Assembly (NCBI GenBank): GCA_030583865.1
Contig: CP129479.1
Location: forward strand, 322,744 to 386,743
Reading direction: 5' to 3'
Source: Thermodesulfobacteriota bacterium
GTDB taxonomy: Bacteria; Desulfobacterota; GWC2-55-46
Length of the DNA: 64,000 nt
The notes beneath the pieces are model-generated. The model was not told the DNA's origin. It saw only the letters and a list, made by a program, of their open reading frames with translations, and searched no databases. Below, piece after piece: positions 43,231-51,236 of the stretch. Positions within the stretch are counted from its first letter, which is position 1. Every line of letters begins with the position of its first letter. A program made the translations under genes and the position numbers.

Positions 43231-44310
43231 ATGGGAAATGCTTTTCTTATAAAAAATGATGAAAACAAGGAGATTGAAATTGAGAAATTGCATGTAAATA
43301 TTTGGCTTTTTAATAAAAAAACTATTTATCAAGAAATCGGTCTCATGTTGAAAATGAAAAAAGAACTTTTAATTAATGAAAGTAGCTTAACGTTCTCATT
43401 ATCTGCTCCTTTTGCGATAAAAAATAATTATAAAGTGGACTTATACGAAAATTTGAAGAAAGATGAAATCCTGAGGCTTTTATTTAATGATGAAATAAAA
43501 GAAACGCAAAATATTGATCAATCAACAGAGCACGTAATTTGCAATAAAATTTTTAGATCAGGGGTCTGTTTCTTATTAATTAAACCAAAATTAAATATTT
43601 TAGAGAATAAAAAAGAGATCACGATAAAATTGGATTTAGAAAAAATCGATTCAGAAAAGAGTGAGCTTTTTTTTTCGGGAAAAGAAGTGCTGTATGTGTA
43701 TGTGAGATTCAGATTAGAAATTGATGTAGAGAAATCAGATAATATATATATTGCCGAAAAATTTTTGAATCAAAAAATCCTATTTGATCTTAGATTTAAT
43801 GAACTAAGGCGCTTTGATTATTATGCTTTAAATAAGTATAAAAAATTGCTACCAATTAAAACCATTCAAATTTTTTTAATCCAACCTGTGAGCTTTCGTG
43901 TGAGACTTGAAGATACAAAAGAAATTAAATATGTAAGATTTCTCGAAGAAAATGATATGTGGCGAGAATATATCGAAAAGCTGAAGAAGAGAAAAGAAAA
44001 ATTTGTAATTTATTATTGGAAGGAAAGCCCTCGTAATAGTGCGTCATTTGATGTTCTAATCCCTACCGAGACAGAAAAAGACGAATTGCAAAGGCAACTT
44101 AATCTTTCTTCCCTTTTTGCACTATTTGCATTTTTATTTTTTATAATTCCCGAAAACCAAAGAATTATTTCAGAGGTAGAGAAATTAATTCCAAGGATAG
44201 GGGTTTATTTTAAAGGGATGTCATTATTTTTCTTAGTACTTGTTTTTTTTGTTTTTCTTTTTGGTATTATATCTTCTTTTTTTAAAAAATTATACGCTGT
44301 CCTCAAGTAA
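43231..44310 (+). CDS. Hypothetical protein with two C-terminal membrane segments
   Basis: AT-rich gene encoding about 359 aa. Residues 1-285 are soluble, Lys/Glu/Ile-rich with many predicted strands and a few Cys. Two hydrophobic segments follow, about 290-308 (LSSLFALFAFLFFIIPE) and 325-350, leaving a short basic tail. It would be a C-tail-anchored membrane protein with a large soluble domain. I do not recognise the family. GGGGAG is 7 nt upstream of ATG 43231. It lies 116 bp after the ASCH gene, in the same direction and composition, so it may belong to the same island module. Confidence 0.65.
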   Translation: MGNAFLIKNDENKEIEIEKLHVNIWLFNKKTIYQEIGLMLKMKKELLINESSLTFSLSAPFAIKNNYKVDLYENLKKDEILRLLFNDEIKETQNIDQSTEHVICNKIFRSGVCFLLIKPKLNILENKKEITIKLDLEKIDSEKSELFFSGKEVLYVYVRFRLEIDVEKSDNIYIAEKFLNQKILFDLRFNELRRFDYYALNKYKKLLPIKTIQIFLIQPVSFRVRLEDTKEIKYVRFLEENDMWREYIEKLKKRKEKFVIYYWKESPRNSASFDVLIPTETEKDELQRQLNLSSLFALFAFLFFIIPENQRIISEVEKLIPRIGVYFKGMSLFFLVLVFFVFLFGIISSFFKKLYAVLK

Positions 44311-44375
44311 ATGGTCTGTTCACCATGCCTGAGTCAGGGAAATTAGAAAGATGAATAAGTATTTATTTGCCTCTA

Positions 44376-44397
44376 TGTCGGTTCGATTCCACCTGCG
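44376..44397 (+). other. tRNA-Met T-arm fragment (att-like) at island right end
   Basis: TGTCGGTTCGATTCCACCTG resembles the tRNA-Met T arm (GTCGGTGGTTCGATTCCACC) with a 3-nt deletion. It lies 66 bp after the last island gene, where composition returns to GC-rich, and so marks a likely right border. It is short and imperfect, hence the moderate confidence. Confidence 0.5.
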
Positions 44398-44603
44398 GGA
44401 TTCAAGATTGGTAAGCAAAAAACGATACCGGCCCGTTCCTCTCCTTGCAAATCCCTTTCCCCCACTCCCGAACAAAGACGATCATCATTCTCCCCTCGAA
44501 AAAGCCAAAACATGACAAAAAGCATGTTTCAGGCCCGTTTGTAGGCGTATATTCCCAGCATAGCTTGAGGAACCCTTTAGGCCTCATAATTCAATTTAAG
44601 GAA

Positions 44604-44734
44604 GGTCTGATTGATTCCGTTTTCTGTCATTCTGAGAGAGCGAAGCGAACGAAGAGTCTCGTAACTTGCTGATTTTCCAACTACGAGATTCTTCGCTACG
44701 CTCAGAATGACAACCATTTGCGAATCAATCAGAT
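44604..44734. repeat. Inverted-repeat element before the cyclophilin gene
   Basis: Nested arms: outer TCTGATTGATTCCG (44604-44617) against CGAATCAATCAGA (about 44719-44731), inner GTCATTCTGAG (from 44626) against CTCAGAATGAC (to 44711), each followed by GCGAAG and AAGAGTCTCGTA-like blocks. This is a compact MITE-like unit. The rest of the gap from 44311 to 44769 holds no gene. Confidence 0.65.
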
Positions 44735-44769
44735 ATTCCTTAATATTTTTTACTCTATCGGAGGAGGGC

Positions 44770-45378
44770 ATGAAAGGACGAATCGCATTATTTTTTCTAC
44801 TATTTTTTATGCTGGCTGTGCCGTTCCTGGCAATCGCGGAAGAAGGGGAAGGGGATTCAAAAAGGGAAAAAAGGGCTATAATCGAGACGGTTTACGGGAG
44901 TATCGAGATACGGCTATTCCCCGATATAGCGCCGAAGCACGTCGAAAATTTCGTCCGGCTCGCGAAAGAGGGCTTCTATGACGGCACGATCTTCCACGAG
45001 GCAGTGCCGGGCTTTAAAATTCAGGGCGGAGATCCTTACACCAAGGCCAACTCCGGGAAGTATACCGGGTGCTGCCCGAGAAAAAGCAGGTACGGCCGGA
45101 CCGTCCTGCCTTGGACGGTTCCCGCCGAGTTTAGTGACGTCCGGCACAAAAGGGGCATCGTCTCGATGGCGAGGTTCGAGGACGACCCGGACAGCGCGGC
45201 CTCGCAGTTCTTCATCGTTCTCAAGGACTCCAGCTCCCTTGACGGCGAATACACCGTATTCGGCGAGGTCACAAGCGGCATGGAAGTGGCCGACAGGATT
45301 GCCGCCCTTCCTAAAGACGAGGGCTATCCGAACCTTCCTGAGGAGCGGGTCGAGATGAAGGTGAGGATATTGGAGTGA
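44770..45378 (+). CDS. Secreted cyclophilin-type peptidyl-prolyl isomerase
   Basis: Protein of 202 aa with a signal peptide (about 1-26) and then a cyclophilin domain: AIIETVYGSIEIRLFPDIAPKHVENF, FYDGTIFHEAVPGFKIQGGDP with the catalytic Arg position replaced by His-Glu (cyclophilins normally have FHR), and ASQFFIVLKDSSSLDGEYTVFG. It would assist folding in the periplasm. The FHE in place of FHR could lower activity. ATG 44770 has GGAGGAG 3-4 nt upstream; frames further upstream enter the repeat. Confidence 0.88.
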   Translation: MKGRIALFFLLFFMLAVPFLAIAEEGEGDSKREKRAIIETVYGSIEIRLFPDIAPKHVENFVRLAKEGFYDGTIFHEAVPGFKIQGGDPYTKANSGKYTGCCPRKSRYGRTVLPWTVPAEFSDVRHKRGIVSMARFEDDPDSAASQFFIVLKDSSSLDGEYTVFGEVTSGMEVADRIAALPKDEGYPNLPEERVEMKVRILE

Positions 45379-45691
45379 GCGCGTCTCCTTTCTCTCTTTG
45401 TGCCTGAGACGGCAAGCTTGCCGTGACCGTATTTGTCCCTCCCCATTGGGGAGGCAGGGAGGGGGTGAAAAGAAACTAAACCTCTTTAATTCCACTCCCG
45501 TCAAGTGGGGGTTGGAAATATGCCGGAGCTTTATGCGGGAAGGTTCAACCTTCCCGAACCGGCTCAGGCCGCGAGGCCATCAGCCACGGACTCGCAGCCG
45601 GGAGTGAAGGCGCAATGCCCGGCTGCCGCAACCCTCTTTTAAGGAATTCGGTTTTGTCTTATAATAGCCTTAACCTTTATCGGAGGGACAT
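45379..45691. other. Gene-free gap with hairpins and a possible -10 box
   Basis: No gene is seen. A CCTCCCC/GGGGAGG hairpin lies at about 45436-45452, and CGGGAAGGTT/AACCTTCCCG at about 45538-45558. TATAAT occurs at about 45660, 32 bp before the UspA start, and may be its -10 box, but no matching -35 is clear. Confidence 0.45.
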
Positions 45692-46102
45692 ATGAAGATA
45701 CTCTTCTGCCATGACGGCTCTGAAAACGCCCGGAAGGCGCTGGATAAGACCCTGGAGCTTTTCAAGCTGGCCAAGCCGGAGATAATCCTCCTTACGGTAG
45801 TCGAGGGGGCAGCCGACGCCAGCATGGAAAACGAGGCGATATTCGAGAAGCAGCGCTCGGAGGGGCAGGATTTCCTGATGCGGACGGCCAAGCACATCAT
45901 CGGCAAGGGGTTCGACGTGGACGCGATCCTCGCGACCGGCGACCCGAGGAAGATGATACTCGAGGCCGAAACCAACAAGAAGCCCGACATACTGGTGGTC
46001 TCGAAGCGGGGCGGAGGCATACTTGAGGACATGGTGCTCGGGAGCGTCAGCGCCTATGTCGTGCGCCATGCGAAATGCGCGGTGCTGGTATTCCATGCTT
46101 AG
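45692..46102 (+). CDS. Universal stress protein (UspA family)
   Basis: Single-domain Usp of 136 aa: KILFCHDGSENARKALD at the start, and near the C-terminus VVSKRGGGILEDMVLGSVSAYVVRHAKCAVLVF. In ATP-binding members the signature is G-x2-G-x9-G-S/T; here G-G-G-I-x-x-x-V-L-G-S-V-S fits it closely. Probably a small nucleotide-binding stress protein. GGAGGG lies just upstream of the ATG. A family B repeat begins at its stop codon. Confidence 0.9.
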   Translation: MKILFCHDGSENARKALDKTLELFKLAKPEIILLTVVEGAADASMENEAIFEKQRSEGQDFLMRTAKHIIGKGFDVDAILATGDPRKMILEAETNKKPDILVVSKRGGGILEDMVLGSVSAYVVRHAKCAVLVFHA

Positions 46103-46249
46103 CAGGCTGCTGAAAAAGTCCATCTGCTTCGTTGTCTTCGTCGCTCGTCACTGCGGCGTATACAAAAATACGCCTCATTCCTCGCTTCTCGACGCCTCGC
46201 ATCTGGAGCTTTTTGAGCAGCCTAACGAATTTTACGCACCCTGTTAGAA
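46101..46249. repeat. Family B repeat, copy B4
   Basis: 149-bp copy beginning at the uspA stop: AGCAGGCTGCTGAAAAAGTCC at the left, GAGCTTTTTGAGCAGCCT and CTGTTAGAA at the right, with the inner GGCGTAT/ATACGCC hairpin. It shares the CTTCTCGACGCCTCGCATC subtype with B3. Confidence 0.86.
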
Positions 46250-46490
46250 GGATTCTATCTTCTTGCTGAAATAAGATGAGTGAAATTTGACGAGCTTACT
46301 CCAGAGTATTCGAGCAGGATTGTTTGTTATTTTGTAGCTATATGCATTGAGGAATAGACGGAACGCATTCCGGGAGGTCTAATAAGCGGCAGTCATGCTC
46401 CGGGCCTCTTCTTTAAGCCTGAAATATTACCAGCCGTTCCCCGCCGAAATGCGTTCCGGTGAATTCAATCCCCGCCCGTAAGAATTTCAA
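46250..46490. other. Gap with an inverted repeat, no gene
   Basis: GGAACGCATT (about 46361) and AATGCGTTCC (about 46449) form a 10-bp inverted pair about 80 bp apart, downstream of the PEP-CTERM gene. It may be part of a terminator region. Nothing else was recognised. Confidence 0.4.
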
Positions 46491-47420
46491 TCAAAGCCGC
46501 TCCCATGCCCTGCCGAACAAAAATCCGTAAGAACATACGGCGGCCATCGCGAACCCTAAAAGGACAAAGGGCGAAGGCTCTGGCACGGCAGTCTTTTTGA
46601 TGGGGACCGCGAGGAAACCGTACCCCCTCTCATTGAATGTATAGCTCCCGACCAGATAGCCGAGGTCGTTGATGCCTGAAAGGCCTGAATAGGCCGCGCC
46701 CGGATAATTTATCGTGCTTACGCGGCCATTGGCGCTATCGAAGAGGAAGCCGCCTTCCATATAGCTTCCGACGACATACCCGGAGTCGTTTATGCTCCTT
46801 GCCCATATGTCCAGGCCGTAAGGCGAATCGCCGAAGACTATCTGGCTCAGGTCCTTGCCGTCATAGAGATAGGAGATCCAGAAATCCGGGTCGTAGCCCA
46901 CCATCTGCCCGGAATCGTTCACATCCATAAATATCGTGGTGTTCGGAAATACCACCTTGGCCCCCTTTTCGTACAGGACGCCATTCGAGCTGTTTGTCGG
47001 CCAGTCATAATAGCCTCCGGCGGCAACGCCCGCGTCGTTAAGCCCGTTAATCGAGGTCTCGGTGTTGCCAGGGAACGAATGGGTCGAAAAACCCCTGCCA
47101 TCAAGGATGAAATCGCGGTAGTTATGGCCGTTATTGTACTCGCCTACCATCTTGCCGGAATCGTTTATGTCCTTTATGCCCGTATTGCCGCCGCTGCCCG
47201 GATAATCTATGGTGAGGTATCCGGCGCCGTCGTAGACAAATCCGTGCGAGCCGGTCCCGTCCGAGTATGTTCCGACTATATGCCCGAGGTTATTTATCCC
47301 GTTCGCGCTCGTCCATAATGCGCCCGGCACCTCTATGGTTGTGAACTCATACTGGGTCGCGTACGCGCCGGAGGAAAGACCTGCTATGAAAAATACGGCT
47401 AAAAGCCATGTTTTTCTCAT
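46491..47420 (-). CDS. PEP-CTERM sorted extracellular protein with HAF-type repeats
   Basis: Secreted protein of 309 aa. It has a signal peptide (1-21), then repeated units of the form I-N-D/N-x-G-x-(I/V)-V-G-x-Y followed by a loop ending GF or FL (for example INNLGHIVGTYSDG, INDSGYVVGSYMEGGFL, INDLGYLVGSY), the HAF repeat pattern. The C-terminus is VPEPSPFVLLGFAMAAV..., then GRAWERL: a PEP-CTERM signal with a hydrophobic helix and basic end. Such proteins are processed by exosortase and exported with exopolysaccharide; an exosortase is not in this window but polysaccharide genes are. Confidence 0.88.
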   Translation of the reverse strand: MRKTWLLAVFFIAGLSSGAYATQYEFTTIEVPGALWTSANGINNLGHIVGTYSDGTGSHGFVYDGAGYLTIDYPGSGGNTGIKDINDSGKMVGEYNNGHNYRDFILDGRGFSTHSFPGNTETSINGLNDAGVAAGGYYDWPTNSSNGVLYEKGAKVVFPNTTIFMDVNDSGQMVGYDPDFWISYLYDGKDLSQIVFGDSPYGLDIWARSINDSGYVVGSYMEGGFLFDSANGRVSTINYPGAAYSGLSGINDLGYLVGSYTFNERGYGFLAVPIKKTAVPEPSPFVLLGFAMAAVCSYGFLFGRAWERL

Positions 47421-47530
47421 GTCGGCCCCCTTTTGAATGATATGTATCTGAGTATAGCAGAGAAGGACGGGGCGGTTTTTGAGCGCAGCGCTTGTTTGAG
47501 ACTTGACGCCCGGAAGTGGAGAGAGGGGCT

Positions 47531-48964
47531 TTATTCCCCTCCTCCTGGGTTCGCGAAGAAAAAGCCGCGCACGTTCCTCACTCCAACGGAAATCATCTCG
47601 GAGAGCTTAAGGTTCTCGCTCCGGAGGAAGCACCAGCCGTAAGAGGCGAGGAACGCCAGGTTGAAGAAGAAGTTCGGCCTGAGCCGTATGAGCCGCTTTA
47701 TGAGCGGAAGGAGGAACGGGAACTTGACCCCGTAAAAAAAGAGCTTCTGCAGGTTTATGAGCTCGTTCTTATGGGGAGACTTGAGCACGCTTTCCTTGAA
47801 GAATGACGGGTTCGCGCAGTCGGCCGAGGAATCGAGAAGGCCCTTTTCGCGCGCGTACTCCGCAAGCTCGGTGCCCGGGAAAGGGTAGAACAGGGCGCAC
47901 CAGGGATAGTCGGTCTTTATCTCGGCGTTTATGGCAACCGTCCTGAAGGCGTCTTCAAGCGTTTCTCCGGGGAGGCCAAGTATGTTGTAGGTCCTGAACC
48001 TTATGCCGTATTTCTTTAGGAGCCTCCCGGTATTTACTATCTCCTGGTCGGTCACCTTCTTTTTCAGGAGCGAGTTACGGAGGTCTTCGCTCCCGGTCTC
48101 GACCCCGAAAAAGACGTTCTTGCACCCGGCGCGCTTTAGCCCTTTAATGGTCTCCTCGTCCGCAAGATCGGCCCTGACCAGGCAGATGAACGGGAGGCCG
48201 GCCTCTTTCGGGTATTTCGCGGCGAACTCCGCGAACCATTGCTTATTGAGGATGAAGGTGTCGTCCTGCATGTAGACGGTCCGGAGGCTGGTTGAGGAGC
48301 GCACCTCATTTATCTCGGCTATGAGGTTGTCAACGCTCCTGTACCGGACGGCCTTGCCCTTACCCTTGTAAAGTTTTATGAGCGCGTGGTTGAAGCAGAA
48401 GGTGCAGTCGAACGGGCAGCCGCGGCCGCCGATAAAGGCCCTCTGGGAACGGTTCAGGAAAGGATATTTGCCTGCGTAAAGGGTCCTGTCCGGGAATGGC
48501 AGCTCGTCAAGGTCCTCGATAAGGGGTCGCGGCTCGTTCCTGGTAATCCCGTCTTTCGTCTTGAACCAGAAGTTCCGGATGGAGAGGATGTCCTCTCCCC
48601 TGTCGAGCCTTTCGGCAAGTTCAAGGAGCGCGTACTCTCCTTCGCCCCTGCAAACGGCGTCTACAGGCTCCTCCTCTATGACCTGGGGGAAGTATGTCGC
48701 GTGCGCGCCGCCGAAGACCGTCATCACAGGCGCGGCCTTCTTGAGCCTGGAGGCGAACTTCAATGCCCAGATGTGCGCGCCCGTGGTGCAGGGGAAGCCC
48801 GCAATATCCGGACGGAAAGCGGCGATCTCTGCGAGGGCTCTCTCTTCGTCGCCGCTCACGATGAACATCTCGACAACGTGCCCGTGCCTTTTGAGGACCG
48901 CCGAAAGGTACATGACCCCGAGATATTCGAAAGCGATGTTCTGGATGAAGGCTATTCGAGCCAT
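47531..48964 (-). CDS. B12-binding-domain radical SAM protein
   Basis: Protein of 477 aa. The N-terminal part (1-140) is a B12-binding-like Rossmann domain (IAFIQNIAFEYLGVMYLSAVLKRHGH, VFGGAHATYFP). The radical SAM core from about 175 has GGRGCPFDCTFCFNH, a C-x3-C-x2-C motif, followed by GVETGSEDLRNSLLKK and LGLPGETLEDAF. The C-terminus has a partly hydrophobic segment (about 400-450). This class modifies lipids, hopanoids or small metabolites; the substrate is unknown. It stands alone on the minus strand. Confidence 0.86.
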   Translation of the reverse strand: MARIAFIQNIAFEYLGVMYLSAVLKRHGHVVEMFIVSGDEERALAEIAAFRPDIAGFPCTTGAHIWALKFASRLKKAAPVMTVFGGAHATYFPQVIEEEPVDAVCRGEGEYALLELAERLDRGEDILSIRNFWFKTKDGITRNEPRPLIEDLDELPFPDRTLYAGKYPFLNRSQRAFIGGRGCPFDCTFCFNHALIKLYKGKGKAVRYRSVDNLIAEINEVRSSTSLRTVYMQDDTFILNKQWFAEFAAKYPKEAGLPFICLVRADLADEETIKGLKRAGCKNVFFGVETGSEDLRNSLLKKKVTDQEIVNTGRLLKKYGIRFRTYNILGLPGETLEDAFRTVAINAEIKTDYPWCALFYPFPGTELAEYAREKGLLDSSADCANPSFFKESVLKSPHKNELINLQKLFFYGVKFPFLLPLIKRLIRLRPNFFFNLAFLASYGWCFLRSENLKLSEMISVGVRNVRGFFFANPGGGE

Positions 48965-49091
48965 GCGGGGAACACTCGTGAGTGATTCTGAAACGCCCGA
49001 GAATATTCGAAGATTAGCATTTCAGGAGCGGAAAATAAAGACAATCGGGCCGAAGCCAGGCGGCCTGAATGCGGATCCGAAAACGAAAAAA

Positions 49092-49117
49092 GCCGGGCGA
49101 AAATCGCCCGGCCCTCG
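49092..49117 (-). terminator. Intrinsic terminator next to a tRNA-Phe fragment
   Basis: On the minus strand a perfect 9-bp stem GCCGGGCGA/TCGCCCGGC with a TTT loop is followed by a T-run. It lies just after the orphan tRNA-Phe 3' fragment (49126-49158) and was probably the original terminator of tRNA-Phe before elements inserted. Confidence 0.75.
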
Positions 49118-49125
49118 GCTTTACA

Positions 49126-49158
49126 TGGTGGCCAGGGAGGTAATTGAACCCCCGACAC
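49126..49158 (-). other. tRNA-Phe 3' fragment (outer att-like site)
   Basis: The minus strand matches the T arm and acceptor 3' side of the complete tRNA-Phe at 53844-53919 including CCA, with one substitution (GGAGGTAATT for GGAGGGAATT). The match ends after GACAC. It is a left-over attachment-site half, next to the terminator expected after a tRNA gene. Confidence 0.75.
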
Positions 49159-49227
49159 CGAAAATTCCCTTGCCGTGCAGCGAATCGCTTTCTTTAAATC
49201 TGTGAATAATTTTGTTATAAGGCAGAT

Positions 49228-49809
49228 ATGAGCGACAAAGGACTGAAACTTGTATTGCCGAAATGGGTCGCCGGTTTTGTTGAGGACCGGGAAGCGTCAT
49301 ATCCGGATATAGAGGACAGGATGAGGCTTGTGATCGACCTGGCAAGGAAGAATATTGAGGCGGGCACCGGAGGCCCTTTTGGAGCAGCCGTATTCGATAT
49401 GCGTACTCACAGGCTGATATCCGTTGGAATCAACCAGGTAGAACTCTTGAACTGTTCAGTCCTTCACGCAGAGATAGTGGCCTTGATACTTGCCCAGGAA
49501 AAATCAAGGAATTATGACCTTGGCGCGTCTGGAATGCCTGAGTGCGAACTTGTCTCCAGCGTGGAGCCATGCGCCATGTGTTTCGGCGCAATCCCCTGGT
49601 CTGGAATAAGGAGACTTGCATACGGCGCTTCGGAAAAGGATGTCGAAGCGATAGGTTTTGACGAGGGCGATAAGGTCGACGACTGGGCCGGCTCGCTTAT
49701 CCGGCGCGGCATAGACGTCCAAAAAGAGGTCTGCCGGACCGAAGCCGATAAGGTGCTGAAGGAATATAAAAGGATGGGTGGGAAGATCTATAACCCCAGG
49801 CGGGAATGA
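49228..49809 (+). CDS. CDA-fold nucleoside/guanine deaminase-like protein
   Basis: Zinc-dependent deaminase of 193 aa. The zinc/catalytic motif VLHAEIVALILA (HAE near residue 76) and the second zinc motif SSVEPCAMCFGAIPWSGI (PCxxC near residue 112) define the CMP/dCMP deaminase superfamily. The overall pattern, including TGGPFGAAVFD and a long C-terminal part, is closest to guanine-deaminase-type members. It likely acts on a free base or nucleoside. It lies inside the tRNA-Phe insertion region. Confidence 0.85.
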   Translation: MSDKGLKLVLPKWVAGFVEDREASYPDIEDRMRLVIDLARKNIEAGTGGPFGAAVFDMRTHRLISVGINQVELLNCSVLHAEIVALILAQEKSRNYDLGASGMPECELVSSVEPCAMCFGAIPWSGIRRLAYGASEKDVEAIGFDEGDKVDDWAGSLIRRGIDVQKEVCRTEADKVLKEYKRMGGKIYNPRRE

Positions 49810-49919
49810 AAAGATGGATTTGATTGCCCCTATTCGCTCGTCAGATGAATGTCGCCATTATGCCTTCCCCCTCTCTTTTTATCATCATGGCTGGTTATCT
49901 TCATATAGGCGGATACCGG

Positions 49920-50690
49920 CTAATTTTGCGGAACGGCGCTGACGATTATCACGAATTTCCATTGTGTAAGAGGGGATGTCAGGTATATCGCTTTTTTTAT
50001 GGCATTGTCGAACTCGTAGGTCACTTCTCCGGAATCGCCTGCCAGCATCTCATTCGCGGCTTTTTTGAGGGTCTCGCTTCCAAGTTCCCTGGGGTCAAGA
50101 AAGTGGCGGTCCGTCTCGCTATGAAGGGTGGTCAGGCCGTTCGGGGCCAGGGCAAAAAATGCCAGGCCTGTCCGGAGGTCAAGAACATAGGCAATCTGCT
50201 CGGAGAGCTTATCGAGAAAGATCGTCGCGCCGACAGCGCCGGTTACCTTCCCTCCCTCTTTTATGGGGACCGCAATAACTGCGGAGCGCTGGCCGGTACT
50301 TTTGCTGACAACAAGGGCGCCGATTACTGTCCGGCCCGCCATGAGGTCCGGGAAATAAGCCCTATCGCTCAGTTTCTCGTCCATGATTCCCTTGTCAACA
50401 GTGTAATAGGCCCCGTCAGGGCGGAGATACCAGATAATGAGTCCTTTCTCAGAGTTTTGATAACCGCTGAAAAGTGTTTTCATGCGCTCCCAATCTCCCG
50501 ACCGCGCTTCGTTCGTTGTGGCCAGCATTTCAAGGCTCTTTTGAACAGAGCTGATTCGTAAGTCCGTGTAAGACATGAATGCGTACAGCAGGCTCTGCGC
50601 ATCCCTCTCCGAAGGGGACTGGGCGAAGGAAATGCAGGGCATTATCAGTAAGTACAAAAAGACACTTGGGAAAAAGCATTTTTTAGCCAT
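49920..50690 (-). CDS. Secreted Cache-domain sensor-like protein
   Basis: Protein of about 256 aa with a signal peptide or N-terminal anchor (MAKKCFFPSVFLYLLIM...). The rest is one extracytoplasmic Cache-type domain: WYLRPDGAYYTVDKGIMDEKLSDRAYFPDLMAGRTVIGALVVSK and later AVGATIFLDKLSEQI. Such domains usually sit in front of a kinase, methyl-accepting or GGDEF output; none follows here, so it is a stand-alone binding protein. ATG 50690 is selected because a longer frame upstream does not look like a signal peptide. Confidence 0.75.
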   Translation of the reverse strand: MAKKCFFPSVFLYLLIMPCISFAQSPSERDAQSLLYAFMSYTDLRISSVQKSLEMLATTNEARSGDWERMKTLFSGYQNSEKGLIIWYLRPDGAYYTVDKGIMDEKLSDRAYFPDLMAGRTVIGALVVSKSTGQRSAVIAVPIKEGGKVTGAVGATIFLDKLSEQIAYVLDLRTGLAFFALAPNGLTTLHSETDRHFLDPRELGSETLKKAANEMLAGDSGEVTYEFDNAIKKAIYLTSPLTQWKFVIIVSAVPQN

Positions 50691-50798
50691 AGGTTTAACC
50701 CCCTGAGAAGAAAATATGATTTCTTTGCCCCGTTTTCGCTGCTTCAAGCTGAATTCCGGGCTGAGCGCATTATGTAAGGTGGAACCGAAAAAAACCTG

Positions 50799-51236
50799 TC
50801 ACTTGCCGATGTCTTCGGCCCAGAGATTAGGATGGCTCTGGATAAAATCGCGCATAAGCTGGATGCAGCGCTGGTCCTGGAGGACCTGGACCCTAACGCC
50901 GTGGGCTGAAAGCCGATGCTCTTCCCCCAAAAATGACCGGTTCTCTCCAATGACAACGCTTGGAATGCCGTAGAGCAGGATGGCTCCGCTGCACATGGAG
51001 CATGGCGAAAGGGTCGTGTATAGGGTGCACGCACGGTAGAATGCGGCGGATTGGCGCCCGGCGTTCTCGAGCGCGTCCATCTCGCCATGTAGAATAACGC
51101 TGCCCTTCTGTACGCGACGATTATGACCGCGGCCGACGATGGCGCCTGAATGCACGAGTATGGAGCCGATAGGTATGCCACCCTCATTCAGGCTGCGCTC
51201 CGCCTCTTCGATCGCAACGAGAAGAAACGGATCCAT
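50799..51236 (-). CDS. Cytosine deaminase-like (CDA-fold) protein
   Basis: Zinc-dependent deaminase of 145 aa with HGEMDALENAG (zinc His and catalytic Glu) and TLSPCSMCSGAILLYGI (two zinc Cys). N-terminal IEEAERSLNEGGIPIGSILV and C-terminal IQSHPNLWAEDIGK resemble the yeast-type cytosine deaminase group. It probably converts cytosine to uracil or acts on a related base. GGAGG is just upstream of the ATG. Convergent with nothing; it heads in the same direction as the Cache gene. Confidence 0.87.
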   Translation of the reverse strand: MDPFLLVAIEEAERSLNEGGIPIGSILVHSGAIVGRGHNRRVQKGSVILHGEMDALENAGRQSAAFYRACTLYTTLSPCSMCSGAILLYGIPSVVIGENRSFLGEEHRLSAHGVRVQVLQDQRCIQLMRDFIQSHPNLWAEDIGK

